Assembly: GCA_012064385.1 (NCBI GenBank)
Contig: QRDG01000413.1
Coordinates: forward strand, 372,001-436,000
DNA length: 64,000 nt
Reading direction: 5' to 3'
Source of the DNA: Puccinellia tenuiflora
Taxonomy: Eukaryota > Streptophyta > Magnoliopsida > Poales > Poaceae
The position numbers were made by a program, and so were the translations under genes. This document shows, piece after piece, positions 42,743 to 54,818 of the stretch. The first letter of the stretch is position 1. Each line of letters opens with the position of its first letter. A model generated the notes under the pieces. The model was given only the letters and a program-made list of their open reading frames with translations. It had not been told where the DNA came from and ran no database searches.

Positions 42743-43327
42743 CACTAGTAGGAAAAGGCTTATAGGTGGACGAATTAGCCGTGACGCACGGTAGTTTTGG
42801 TGCGCCATTGTGCCGTGGCACATCGAAAACAGGTGGGCCACTAGTAAGCCGTTACTCGTGGCGCACCTGTTAAGACCATGCGGCACGGCTAAGTTGGGAC
42901 GTGGGCGGCCGTGGTACACCCACTTACTCGTGGTGCACGAAACTTCGGTGTGCCACGGCTAAGCAAATACTAGTGGCGCACGGAAATCTGGTGCGCCACT
43001 AGTATGTGTGGTCCCGAGGCCAAATTTTGAACCCACTTACTCGTGACGCACCAAACTTCTGTGCGCCACTAGTATTTGCTTAGCTGTGACGCATTAAAGT
43101 TTGGTGCGCCATGGGTAAGTTGGCAGCTTTGTGCTCCTATGCGCACCCCCCTACCCACACCCCCGTGGATCGCCTTTTTAATTTTTGTAAAACTAAAAGA
43201 AAATGATAAAAAAAATCAAAATTTAAAATCCTTTGAGATCTAGTTATGTTATGTAACCTGTTACCAGTGACGTGACGCTGGCCCTTTTTAGGATATGCGC
43301 CACGTGTAACCTTTTTTACACTAGTGT
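42743..43327. mobile_element. Small CACTA-like element
   Basis: The left end cactagtaggaaaaggctta and inverted right end cactagtgtaaaaaaggtta match at about 15 of 20 positions. The interior carries repeated tggcgcac/gtgcgcca motifs in both orientations. The flanking triplets (tac and tgg) do not match, so the target duplication is lost or the right end is elsewhere. Confidence 0.6.
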
Positions 43328-44306
43328 GGTGATTAATTGGGCCAGCCCACCTACGTAGTATCCTGGATAGAAATCCAGACACAAATCCACGGTATAAAAA
43401 TTAACCGAGAGGCGCACCTAATCTCAGTCTAATGGATCAAAATATGATTGTGCACGAAATAGAAAACAGTTAGCTAGCTAACAGTGAATTAGAAAAAGTG
43501 AAAAAAATTAACCAATGCTAATATTGGTTCAGATTCACAACCTAATAAAAAAAATACTGTAGTCAAGATCTCAACAACCGTGTCCGATTGATTTTATATT
43601 GTGATCATGTACCCCTCTTGCTCTTCACGGCATTTGGACTTTGTACGTCGCATTTAAGAATGCTCCTACCACTTGATTTAGCAAATTATACATGGCTTGG
43701 CCACCACTCACCATTAACTGGCTAGACACACTTGCCTGTTCCGAACAACCGTTGTGCAAGAGCTGACTTTAGGAAGAGCTTACTGATTGTTAGGGCAGAT
43801 GGATGCTTTGTTAATTAATCATAACGGTTTTTACTGGAGTTCCAGTAATATAGCGTCCACTGTCTAGGGCCAGAATGTTCTTTTTTTTTTTGGCGGGGAG
43901 AGCCAGAATATTCATGGGTGTTATTTTTGGAAAAGGAGCCAAAGCCCCAAGACATTTTTAGCTATGTGGTGAGCACGAACCTAAACTCTTCCAAGATATC
44001 TTTTGGGTCCCAGCGCAAAAAAAGAAAGATATCTTTCAGGTCCTTCAATCTCCCGAAAAATATCGACTGAGAACATAACGATATGACTTTCCTTCAAACC
44101 GGAAAAGGCGGGGAATCATTCCTCTTCGTCTAGTCCCTCCAAAGTTCGGCTTTTGTTTCTTTCATACTACAGCTCAACTGTAGTCCTATATGAGCTCAAC
44201 TTTCTCTGCTTCTGCTCAGCAGAGAGTATCTTTGTCAACACACGATAAGGACCGGTACTGGTTCCCCTGCTCACATATTCCTCACGGAAGTCCTCCTTGA
44301 AGAAAA
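43328..44306. other. Upstream region of permease gene
   Basis: No coding feature. It includes a tail-only insertion at 43881-43901: poly(T) plus ggcggggaga between gccagaatgttc and gccagaatattc. The last ~200 bp before 44307 should hold the permease promoter; no clear TATA box was fixed. Confidence 0.45.
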
Positions 44307-46310
44307 ATGGCACCGGAGATGTCACCGACGAGAGGTGGTGCCCAGGAGGAGGAGGAGGAGGCCGGAGAAGCCGGCGTGGACAGGGAGGCGACGATATCCG
44401 GCGCCGCCGAGGCAGGGAGAGGCACGTGGAGGCACGCGGCATTCCACGTGGCGACGACGATCGCCACGCCGGCCGCCTACGCTCCCTTGCCCTTTGCTCT
44501 TGCATCCCTCGGCTGGCCTCTGGGTTAGCATGCGGTGCCATACTGTTTTCTTTCATTCTGTTGTGTGATACTGTGATCCAGTGATTATAGGAGTTGATTT
44601 TTTTCTACTATGTACAGGTGTTGGCAGCTTGGTCATAGGAACACTGGTTACCTGGTGTTCTAGCTTGGTTATTGCCTCGCTGTGGGAGTGGAATGGAGAG
44701 AAGCACACCAGCTACCGACTACTTGCAAAGAGCATCTTTGGTGGGTACAGTTTTTCTTACATCCAATACTTCTCTGTCTCCTCTTCCATTGCCTTGAAAA
44801 AATATGGTTGTCCATGTGAGAATACAGTAATTGCAGGAACTCTGTTGAGAGTTGCAGGACTATCTTACTGGGAACATTGCTTCTACAAATTTCTCAACTG
44901 AAATGTTCCATTTGATGATTTAGTAGTAGCTCCTCACCTATGAATTATGATAGCCTTATGAATGAGTCAGACCAGAATTTACCTTGAGTGATGACAACAA
45001 GTTCTTATACTTTGTTGAAGGTCCTTGGGGCTACTGGTATGTCTCATTCTTCCAGCAAGTGGCATCAATTGGCAACAACATTGCCATCCAGATTGCGGCT
45101 GGCAGCAGCCTCAAGGCTGTCTACAAGCACTACTACACCGCGGAAGACGGCGCGATGACGCTACAACACTTCATCCTTCTCTTCGGTGCATTTGAGCTGT
45201 TCCTCTCCCAACTTCCTGACATACATTCGCTCCGGTGGGTGAATGCTACCTGCACTGCTAGCACCGTTGGATTTGCTGGGACAGCCATCGCTGGCACGAT
45301 ATATGAAGGTAAAGTCAACACTTTTAACTCTGCACGAAGTACTAAAATTAATTGCTCAAAACAGGGAAAGAATCAACCGCGTGTTCTTCTGCAGGACATC
45401 GGATTGACCGGAAACAAGTTGGCTACAGTCTGCATGGATCCACTGAAACTAAGATCTTCAAGGGTTTCAATGCTCTAGGCACAATAGCCTTCTCATTTGG
45501 TGACGCAATGCTGCCAGAAATTCAGGTGATCTTACTGAACTAATTTACTTCATGTCATCATATTAACTTCTCAGTGCACATCCATTCTTATGTAAAATTG
45601 GCTGAAATCGCAGAGCACTTTGTGATTACCGGTGAGGACGAACATGTACAAGGGCGTCTCGACGGCGTACTCGTTGATCGTCATGTCCTACTGGACACTG
45701 GCAATCAGTGGCTACTGGGCGTTTGGCTCTCAAGTCCAGCCATATATCCTGTCCTCCCTGACTGCTCCAACATGGGCAATTGTAATGGCAAACATATTTG
45801 CAGTGATTCAGATCATAGGTTGCTTTCAGGTAACATCTGTAACTAATGACAAAACCTCTACATTCCACCATTGATTTCCTGATATACTCATATACAACCC
45901 GGTAATTGTGCTCCTTTCCAAAGATATACTGCAGGCCGACATACGCGCTCTTCGAAGAGCGCGTTCAGGCGAAGAAGAACACGAGGTACAGAGCGCCATT
46001 GTGGAGGTTGATGTATACCTCCGTATACATAGCGGCAATCACCCTCGTCGCGGCGGCAATACCTTTCTTTGGGGACTTTGTATCGGTTTGTGGAGCGGTC
46101 GGCTTCACCCCTCTGGACTTTGTGCTGCCAGCATTAGCATTTCTCAAGGCCGGGAAGCTGCCCAAGAACCTGGCGTCGCGGCGTGCTATCCAGGGTTTTG
46201 GATACACTGTTGCCATCTTGTTCTCTGTCATTGGAGCCCTCGCATGCATCGGCGCCGTCAGAGCAATTGTGCTCGATGTTAAGACCTACCAGTTCTTCCA
46301 TGACGTGTGA
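44307..46310 (+). pseudogene. AAAP amino-acid permease (GABA/proline transporter-like), in-frame stop
   Basis: Proton-coupled AAAP permeases carry amino acids across membranes. Six exons join in phase: 44307-44523, 44618-44740, 45021-45308, 45395-45525, 45614-45829, 45924-46310 (453 codons). The sequence has about ten hydrophobic segments, with HAAFHVATTIATPAAY, IQIAAGSSLKAVY, LSQLPDIHSLRWVN, FSFGDAMLPEIQ, YWTLAISGYWAFGS and FTPLDFVLPALAF, and ends IVLDVKTYQFFHDV, typical of the family. In exon 5 the fourth codon is TGA (45623-45625), where family members usually have arginine. CGA to TGA is a likely CpG transition. If the splice site is right, the product stops after 256 residues. A sequencing error or another acceptor cannot be excluded. 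GABA versus proline preference is not decidable. A mariner element begins 13 bp after the stop codon. Confidence 0.85.
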
Positions 46311-46579
46311 TTGTTACATTGTACTCCCTCCGTTCCGAAATGTATGACGTTTAAGCATGTCACGTTCAACTTCCGCAACGCTACCGGATTTTTTGACTTT
46401 CCCATTCTGCCCCCGGTCGGAGCAGCCCATTCCCCACTCGCGTCAGTTGTCTCTCTCCCCGTCCTCTCCCACCGCGACCTCGTTCCTTCTCTCTCGTCGG
46501 CGCCACGCCCTCTCTCGCCGGCGCCGCACCCTCCTGCTCTCCCTCGCCGGCGCGCCGTCTTGCTCTCCCTCACCGGCGC

Positions 46580-46604
46580 CCTCTCTCTCTCTCTCTCTCT
46601 CTCT
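46580..46604. repeat. CT microsatellite
   Basis: About 11 CT units in the left arm of the mariner element, inside a C/T-rich stretch from 46430. Confidence 0.85.
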
Positions 46605-46625
46605 ATCTCTTGCTCTCGGCGCGCC

Positions 46626-48139
46626 TCGGGGCTCTAGCGCCTCGTGGGTCAAAAAATTGATTTTTACTGCGCCGCGCTCGATCTGTGGGCGGAGATGCTT
46701 GATCTGTGCATGGAGGCGATAGATCTGTGGGCGGCGGTGGTAGATCTCTCCGATGGAGGTGCTGGAGCAGCGGGAGGAGGACGGTGGTGGTGGAGCAGTG
46801 GAGGAGGGGGAGGATGGTGGTGCTGGAGGAGTGGAGGATGGCGGCCTGGAATCCTCGCGGGCGTGGAGCGCGTCCCCGCCTGGATGCCCCTCCTTGTCTA
46901 CTCCGTCACCTCGTTCCTCCTCGGGTCGCTGCTGGTGGCCGACGTGGAGTGGGAGGAGCTGGGCGACCGCGGGCCATGAAGGTGCCGACGCCGTCGTCTC
47001 CGACGCGCCCGCTGTCCACGGTCATCGCTGCAAGGAGCTCCCGGAGTTCCTCGTCCAGGAGGACCAAGCGCGCCATGTGCGTCGAGAGTAACAAGCAGGT
47101 ACGGATAACTACAGTCACAGGACCCCGCTGCCCTCTGTTCTTCCTCCGTGGTCTTGTACTGCTAGTGTAGGCTACAGTTCTGAATCTGCTGTATTGGTGC
47201 TATTGAGCACATTCAGTTCTTGTTGGCAAATTTAACTGTATAGTTGTTCTTCTTCTGATTGTACTCCTTTTGGAGTAGGAGTATCCGGTGCGCCACAATC
47301 AGTTGCTCGTTGTAAGTAAGTGGCAAAACTGAATATTGTCCTTGCTCTTCTTGCTTTTGCTGTAATCTGGAGTAGTTGGTTCAACTTGGAGTAGTTTCTT
47401 TTGCTGCAGTTCTATGGATATTGCTCTCCTTGCTGTAATTAATCTGGTGTAGCTCTGTTTAAATAATTCTTGCTGGTAGCATCGTTTGCTGTAATTAATC
47501 TAGAGTACTCTGTCAGTAGCTGTTGTGCATGCTTGCTTGCAATACTTGTATAAAATGAACTCAGTAGCACTAGCAGTAATTAGTGCTTGTTGGAGTACTT
47601 GTGCACATGTACTCAGAAGCAGTATTCAGCAGCAGTATTTGATTAAGTAGTAGTATTCAGTTTTTCAATAATCAGCAAGATTATTTTCAACAATAATATT
47701 CTCAAGTGACTGCCTGTAGCAGTAGCAAGTGATGTGCGCCTGTGCTTGCACTGCTTGCTAGCATTTGCTGTGCTTGCACTGCTTGCTAGCATGAGTAGCA
47801 TGTGTACTGAATTTCATCTTGCTGTAGCTTGTGATTGGCACTGCTAGGATTCCTAACTGAATAACTGACAAACTTACAGTGGTATTTAACTGAAACTTTC
47901 AGTAAACTTGGTTTGCTACTGCTGCTAGCAAACCAGTAAACTTGGTTTGAATATAAGAAATCAGTAAACTTGGTTTGCTACTGCTGCTAGCCAGTTTCTT
48001 GCAGGAGTACTTGTATTGCAACACATACAGACAACACATACACACAACACACAAGTACTGCTTGCACTGCTTTAAGATGAAATACACACAACACATACAC
48101 ACAACACACATCTTGGCCTAGCACTGTTTGGAGATGAAA
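46626..48139. other. Non-coding left arm of mariner element
   Basis: 46640-47090 is GC-rich with overlapping long frames. One reads AWMPLLVYSVTSFLLGSLLVAD, possibly a captured host exon. From 47200 the DNA is AT-richer with many ttgctgtaattaatctggagtag-like repeats. No recognised gene. Confidence 0.45.
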
Positions 48140-49914
48140 TCACTGCACATTTAGGCCTAGCACCTGTAGGGCAATGGCATAGACTTCTGCGGGGCATTGA
48201 AGCGTTAGAGGTAGCCGCCCAAGTCTTTCCAGCTTCGCCTTGTTCACATGAGGAATTTTGTAGCCATTTCCTCCACTATTATTCATGATTTCAATCATGC
48301 AGCACTGCAGGCTTAGGAAAATTCTGTTTAGCTTAGTGGCATCATATCCCTCAAATTCTTCTAAAACCCCTTTGATTAGATCTTGTAGAGTTCTTGGGCT
48401 TCTACTATCTGTTAGAGATTGTATAGAGTTGAAGAACCCAAGATCGAGGACGTTCAAATCTGGGCTGCAGGCTGGCTGTTGAATCAGTCTGATATCGAGT
48501 CCGGTCTTAGCCACAGCCGCCAGAAAATCTGGGTCATTAGGCAAAATATGAGGCTTCGCATTGTCCTGTTGGATGAATATGGTCTGTCCAGCTTCCTTGT
48601 CAGGCCAAGCAGCTACTATTGCAGGCAAGACTTTGTCTATTACGAACTCTCGCATCACCTCCCGGTTTACTTTGACTGATTTGGTCTCCAAAGTACCTTT
48701 AGGCCTGTTATCACTTTTCCTAGCGGCCGGAACTTCTTTAACAAAAGGCCAACAACCTATTTTTCCTGAAAATGTTTCATTTCCTGCACTGTCAAATCTA
48801 GTTCTTGCTACAGCAGTGAGGAACATGACTTTCCCGATGCTGTTTTTGCTTTTAATTGGTCTCGTAGGGTCTTCTTCATCAGCTAGGAGATAATAATTTC
48901 TGTTTTCTTTTGTCATGTTAAAGAATTTTTCGTCAATATGCACAATCCTGTGCATATTGATGAATTTTGGGCTTGCATTTGCTCTTGTTGTCTCATCAAG
49001 CATCGACACGCAAAACTCCACCCTGGTCTTCATATGCTTTTCAGTTAGAGCTAGCTTCACAGTGTTGGAATGTCTCCTTATTTCTTTCATTTCGAACTTT
49101 CTGAACAGTGTAGTAGGGCTACAATGCAATTGCCAAGATAAGGACCTGATAGTAGACCTTTGGTTGAGTGTAATTGTTGGGATTAGTGCTAGATTGATGT
49201 CAAGTGCTTTTCTTCCGCATCTTCCTTTTCTTTTGTTTGAAACATCAACCTCTAAACCTGCTGCAATTTGTCTCATAGCAGTTTTCCAAATCCTTTGTAT
49301 GGCTTGAATGTCTGCTTGCAAAAATTCCGCAAGCTTTTTCTTATCGTCTCTTTTAAATTTCCCACCTCTGTCCATACAAATCATGTGCATTGCTACGTAG
49401 GCAGCATATTTCTCCTTGTCGGTGAGTATTTTTCTTGTTCTCTTTGGCTGTTGCATACCTATAACAAGAAATAAGAGAAAAAATTGGACTTAGTGTTGGA
49501 GTAAGAGTAATTATTGAACAATATTAATGTATAGGAGTACTTGCATGATTTGTGTCTATCCGTATCGTGTCATGGAGTAGGAGTACTTGCATGCTCATGT
49601 TAACTTTAACATGGAGTAGGAGTACTTGCATGCTCATGTTAACTTTAACATGGAGTAGGAGTACTAGTGCTTGGTTAACTTTAACATGGAGTAGGAGTAC
49701 TAGTGCTTGGTTAACTTTAATATGGAGTAGGAGTAAATTTCATAACAAATGCAGCACCTGTCATGTTGAGTTCCTGTTCTTCATCTATATTGACCTCCTC
49801 TTCTTCTATATGCATCTCTTCTTGTTCTTCAGGTGGTGTAAGGTTGATGTCCAACATGGCAAATTCAGGGGCTGGCAAGTTGAGGTCCAGCATTGCAACT
49901 TCAGGTGCTGCCAT
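48140..49914 (-). CDS. Mariner-like transposase, two exons (491 aa)
   Basis: Cut-and-paste transposase of the plant Tc1/mariner group, acting at the terminal repeats in the nucleus. Exon 1 (49914-49758) encodes an acidic N-terminus with repeated MLDLNLP/MLDINLT motifs. The donor ACAG|GTGCTG joins the acceptor TATAG|GT at 49458 in frame (NMTG-MQQPKRTRK). Exon 2 (49458-48140) has helix-turn-helix-like DNA-binding segments (TIRSLSWQLHCSPTTLFRKF). The catalytic core is VHIDEKFFN (first Asp), FIQQDNAKPH (second Asp) and ACSPDLNVLDLGFFNSIQSL (third Asp, plant DD39D type). There is no internal stop, and length matches full plant MLE transposases, so it is likely functional or recently so. Confidence 0.9.
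49572..49735. repeat. ~42-bp tandem repeat in transposase intron
   Basis: catggagtaggagtact recurs four to five times with gttaactttaa between; the array lies entirely within the intron 49459-49757. Confidence 0.85.
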
Positions 49915-50084
49915 ATCCTGCAGATTTTTTGGGTAAACTTGATCTCAAATTAACTAGTGCATGAGCATTCTACTCTGATGACCTATGCTTCAGCCTTGTC
50001 TGATTTCCTGCATATTTGCTTGATGTTGCTGCTTCAGGTGTTGACCTGGTGTTGTTGCTTGATCTTGACGGATGATGCTGCTGC

Positions 50085-50600
50085 TCCAGGTGCTGGGTGC
50101 TGGACCTGGGAGCCTGGGGCTGGCGACGACCTGGGCGAGGTGCCTGCTCCGGCTACTGCTCCTGGCGTGGAGAAGCAGATTGCCTGGGAGAAGCTTGGCG
50201 TGATGAGGATAAGCAGATGCGGGGAGCCTGAGAGCCTGGGGCTGGCGACGACCTGGGCGAGGTGCCTCTGGTAACTTTTGCTTCAATTTTTGCTTGCAGT
50301 ATCTTCTCTGATAACCTCTGATTCAATTCCTGCTTGCAATTTTTTTTCAATTCCGAGGAGATGAGGTTGAGCAGGACCTGGAGCGAGACGATCCTGGGCG
50401 AGGAGATGAGCAGGACCTGGAGCGAGACGAACCTGGCGTGGAACCTGGGGCTTGCCAGCCCTAGCGCCTGGGTGAGGTACCTGGGGCTCACCAGCACCAG
50501 TGCATGGGCGAGGAGAAACATGGACGTGAGCCTGGGGACGGAGGAAGACGACGATCTGGTAGCGTAGAGATTCAAATTTCAGATCTGGTAGCATAGGGGG
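50085..50600. repeat. Internal direct repeats near transposase 5' end
   Basis: agcctggggctggcgacgac occurs at about 50111 and 50228; gaggagatga and gcaggacctggagcgagacg recur near 50356 and 50400. GC-rich, upstream of transposase exon 1, probably leader or promoter. Confidence 0.7.
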
Positions 50601-50716
50601 AGCGATCTGGTAGCGTACCGCTTCGAATTAAGTGAGGGTATCGATGTAATTCTACCAGCTTTTCACCTGGTCGGAAGGAAACCTTAAACGTCATATATTT
50701 CGGAACGGAGGGAGTA

Positions 50717-51011
50717 GTTAGGTAGTATCATGCCACGGTGCAAGAGTTACTTGGATGCAGGTTTGTTTGTCCCAGTGCGCGGTAGATGCCTGGTAATTCC
50801 TAACACCGGAGAACTCCTTTAATTCAAATCTCATCCGATCCATATACTCAAAAACAAATTCTGGAGAACTCCTATATATGCGTTAGAACGACAACAACAT
50901 GCACCAAGTTTGCTAGTAGTATGTTCTTAGTTTTTATTTATTGTGATGAAACAGAAACTTACTTAAATCATTAACATAGATCTCCGTGACTACCTAGTAA
51001 AGAAGGAGCCA
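50717..51011. other. 3' flank of rhomboid gene
   Basis: No frame or repeat recognised; probably 3' untranslated sequence of the minus-strand gene. Confidence 0.4.
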
Positions 51012-52891
51012 CTAGTAGGTTGCACTAGTAGCAATGAATTTGTCATCGGTCGAATCTTTGGAGGCTTGGAGCCCTCTACCTCGGATCTTCTCCGTGAAGA
51101 CCACCATTACGGCATTACCCCACCTTGGAGATGTTGTCGGCGCGAAAAAAGCCATGTCTTCGTGTGGCGAGCTGCACGTGTCGCATATATCTGCGCAGCG
51201 CGAGTTATCGTTCCAGCAGGTGGAGCATCTCCACATACCTCGACCGGCCTCCCTTGGCGTCGGCGCAACACGGTGGCCAAGACGGCGTGATGTTGAACTT
51301 AGAAGTCTCCGGGCAAATCTCACCGAACGACTCACAACATTTGCAACGCCCCAAGTGAGAAGAGCGATCGGGCCAGCCGCACCGCTCCAAAGTCGAAGGT
51401 AGGTCAGGCCAGCAAGTATCCCACCGACATGGCCAATGAAGTATGATTGAGGAATCAACGCCTGGACGAGTAGCAGCTGAACCCAAACCACATACTTGGC
51501 TTGAATTCGTAGTATCCCAGGCAACTCAACATCGCCTGCCAAGGCATGCCGCACAGCAATCATGCCGAATAACACTCCGGAGAATCCAACGGAGTACTGG
51601 TGATAATACGCACATTCCTTGCCCAGGAATAGTAAGCCTTTGCACAAGAGCAATGTGAAGCCCTGGGAAAGACCAAGCAAGGAAGCCACCATGAAACCAA
51701 ACTCAAGACTTCCCATGGATGTTTCAAGCTCCACGCCCGTCCGAAGGAGCGACGTCATGTTCGTGAAGAAGTGAACTTCGTTTGCGTGGTAGAAAGCTGA
51801 GAGGAACACACGTATCAGGTCGCCGTCCTGCAATAGTTCATGTCCATAAATTAATGTGATTCTCACAATATGGCAGATATATATATAGAAGTCTCGAAAG
51901 GGTAGAGGGAAAAAAACCATGCAATTAATTTTCATGTCACGGAAGGCGGAACAAAGGGTGTGCACCTGCTGGAAACATTTTCAAAGGCAAATAATGCCCT
52001 GTATTTTACCCCATCTCTTCAGCAGGCATGTCAATAAGTCTCTAATAAAGGGTAGAGGGAAAAAAACATGCAGCTAATTTACATTTCGGAGCTGCACAAT
52101 ATGGTTCCTCACACTGAATATTGAACAACAACATATCTACAAACCACAATGGAACTAGTAACTAACGCACATGCTGTATTTTCCCCCAATGTTGAGCTTT
52201 GCGAGTACACATACATTAATTCTCGGGTTATTTCGAATGGAGATCACATGGTAAGGCTGTAATAATCTAGATTCTGGTCTAGGTGCGGTGTCTTATTGTC
52301 TCTGATTTTATCCATATATAGTAGCCTTTGCACATTTTCTGATACAATGTTTAGATCATGGAAGGATGATTCTCTCGGTGTCGATCTACAAGAGAGAGCC
52401 GAGATTGACCGACAAAATTACAACAAATATCTCATGAGCTAGCGTAAGTTGGTAAATCCCACGACCTGTACAATCTTACGGTGCGATTAATTCGCATGTT
52501 TACGGTCCAGACAGTGAATTAGTTACGTAATTAATTACGTTTACGTCTGCTGAAACGCAAGACACTAGGCTCAGCTGATGAACCAACCATCCGTGCCATA
52601 GTATGTGCTAAACCGTGGAATGCATGCAGATCGCAACCAAATGAATTGCATGAACCCCGGTACAATATATACCTGGATGATTCGGTGCGGGTTGAAGGCG
52701 ACTTGGGAGAGCCGCGGGAGGAGCCCGCCGGGGCGGAGGACGTGCACCAGCGCGTTGGCGGCGATCAGCGCCGCCGTCACGGGCGGCCGGCTGTCGGCGG
52801 CGGGGCCGTACTCGAGCAGCACCTGCAGTGCCAGTACTTGCCGCATCATCCAGACCTGACGCGGCTGGTCGAGGCTCATGCCAACACCCAT
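51012..52891 (-). CDS. RBL14: Rhomboid-like protein 14, mitochondrial type (344 aa)
   Basis: Rhomboids are intramembrane serine proteases. Exon 1 is 52891-52673 (MGVGMSLDQPRQVW...) and exon 2 is 51827-51012, joined in phase by CAG|GTATAT and TTGCAG|GAC over an 845-bp intron. Membrane segments carry FYHANEVHFFTNM, GFSGVLFGM (catalytic Ser) and FIGHVGGILAGLTYL (catalytic His), so the Ser-His dyad is present. The C-terminal tail has a RanBP2-type zinc finger WRCSTCWNDNSRCADICDTC, the hallmark of plant RBL14. Length fits the family. An acceptor-like CCGCAG 12 bp before the ATG suggests a 5'-UTR intron. Mitochondrial location is from the family name; no clear presequence was seen. Intact. Confidence 0.92.
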
Positions 52892-53471
52892 CGCCGAGAT
52901 CACCTGCGGTTCTTGAAAGTTTTAGTTTGGCGGCTCTGCTTTCCTTTTGCAACATCTGGATGCATGGATAAACATTCTGCTATTCTGCTTTTCTTGGACC
53001 GTAAGTATAGCTACAGGAGAGAGAGACTTCGCAGATAAATCGGGGAGAACGTTCCTAACGAACATTAGAAATAACAGCCTTATTTTTTACATACTAATTT
53101 CAAATAATATTTTTTGCCATAGCTTCCGAAAGAAAAAGAAAAGGACAGTCCAACATTTAACAATAGACTAGGTAATTGCACGCGCTCGTTAGAGTCCTTG
53201 TGCATATCAAGCATCATTGTCTTAATTTGATTCAATGACCAGAGTTCCGCGAGGGTATAGCCCGGAGACGACAAACAAAAACTGCGTTCATTTGCCTCAA
53301 ACTTTAGAGGGGCTCATTTAAGACTTAATCGAATGATTACCCAACACGTAAAAAGAGCTTTTGTTTCCTCTCATCGAGATAGAGGTAGGCAAAAGAGGGA
53401 TTTTCGTCGTTTGTGGATCACTCGGATAAACGCAGCAAAGTTTTGAACAAACACATAATACTACTTCAAGA
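52892..53471. other. Upstream region of rhomboid gene
   Basis: Should hold the promoter and possibly a 5'-UTR exon (candidate donor not fixed). No repeats recognised. Confidence 0.4.
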
Positions 53472-53545
53472 ACACGGTAGTAGCGTAGTGGGTAAGGCCG
53501 TAGTGGCGCCCAATGGTCGGAGTTTGAATCCCATCTGGAGCAGAA
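53472..53545 (+). repeat. tRNA-derived SINE head candidate
   Basis: A-box-like tagcgtagtgg (53481-53491) fits TRGCNNARYGG, and B-box-like agtttgaatcc (53521-53531) is close to GGTTCGANTCC, at tRNA-like spacing. It does not fold as a proper tRNA. The SINE tail is not clear. Confidence 0.5.
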
Positions 53546-54588
53546 TTTCTGGATTTCTTACAAAGGTGGGATTCTTCTGTAAAAACATGCCACCAAGGCA
53601 AACTCACGATTTTTTGCTACATCATAAAAACATCATTGATAAAAACAGGCTCCAACAATGATGTACATAGCATAGCAAATTATTTTAAAAAACTGATTTC
53701 TTGCTAGTAATTTCTGCATCTTGCACGTGACCCGAATTTCATTCGACCTGGGAGATCTGAAATTTGAAGGAGCGTAAGTATTGGCTTGAATTAAGTTGTT
53801 CTGCTGATTTCGAGTTAACAAAGTAAGAAATTAGTAAATAAAATCAACAACCTCAACCGAACCATCCATAGTTTAGAAATAACTGACCCCAACCAAGTAA
53901 GAAAATGTGATTTTGCATATAAGGGTCACAAATATCTTAATTTATTCATTTTGGGCTACACATGAGAGAAAAATATATCCACTAATTTTTGCATGCCCTA
54001 ATTTTTGTAATGACTTCTTGGGCATTTGTCTATTTGTAATGACTTCAGGAGAATTTGTCTAGAGAGCGCAACGCGCTAACCAACTAGGTCGAATTTCTTT
54101 TATGTAACCCTATAAAGTCAGTACCTAAACGTGCATTGTGGACCACGGTTTAACCGATGAACCAGTGGTTGGACCACTGAACGAGTGAACAGAAGGTTTG
54201 ATCGATTCAGTAATCGATCCGTTTTAAACTGTGATACACGGGCTCTGGCTGGCCCCCACCATCCGTCAGGAAGACAGGTGTGGGGGGGAGGGGGGGGGAC
54301 ATGGACCTATGGTATGTTCCCACGTCGGCATTAGGAGTCACATGTTCTCACAATCGATGGTCTTTTTGATTTCTAGGGATTCAGAAAACACTGAAATAGA
54401 AAAACACACAGGATCTAAATGTCATACGTACTTCAATGCTACACGATGTTATATGCATCAAATGTTTTCTTGGTTCCATCACCGAGAAATCAAAAGATTA
54501 TAAATAAAAGAGGTTTGGTTGGATGCTAGATTTTCTACAAAATCTACTTTTCTTTTTATAGCAAACGACGCGTGACTGTAAAAAAATC
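53546..54588. other. Intergenic, nothing firmly recognised
   Basis: AT-rich with short frames only; a G-rich run at 54279-54299. Confidence 0.35.
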
Positions 54589-54700
54589 TACTCTCTCCAA
54601 TTTATATTACTTGTTGCTAAATTGGATGTATCTAGATATATTTTAGTCCTAGATATATCCGATTCAGGAAAAATTAATATGGATCTGAAAGAGAAAATTT
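54589..54700. mobile_element. Stowaway MITE fragment
   Basis: ctactctctccaatttatat, then gatgtatctagatatatttt and tccgattcagg resemble one arm of a common Stowaway family. The partner end is not paired, so it is a fragment. Confidence 0.45.
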
Positions 54701-54818
54701 CTTAGGGCCTGTTTGGATGTATAGATTGGCCCTTGGTGGCCCGAATTCCGGTTTGCTCGGCTGGTATTGGGCCCTGGAAATTGAAGTGAAATACGGAATC
54801 CGCAACCTCCGTTTTGGC

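Larger units (their letters stand above)
46324..50714 (-). mobile_element. Mariner-like (Stowaway-type) element, apparently autonomous
   Basis: Terminal inverted repeats of 32 bp start CTCCCTCCGTTCCGAAAT and differ at one position between the ends; TA target duplications lie at 46322-46323 and 50715-50716. The transposase gene on the minus strand is open from start to stop after one intron. Long non-coding arms on both sides contain GC-rich, CT-microsatellite and repeated segments. Ends are the same type as Stowaway MITEs, so this element could mobilise such MITEs (known for the family, not tested here). Confidence 0.93.

Noticed and set aside
48285..49474. Plus-strand frames at 48285-49474
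   Set aside because: Antisense shadows of the mariner transposase exon 2.
53472..53545. A tRNA gene
   Set aside because: A- and B-box-like motifs are present, but no acceptor stem or proper cloverleaf can be drawn; treated as SINE-like.
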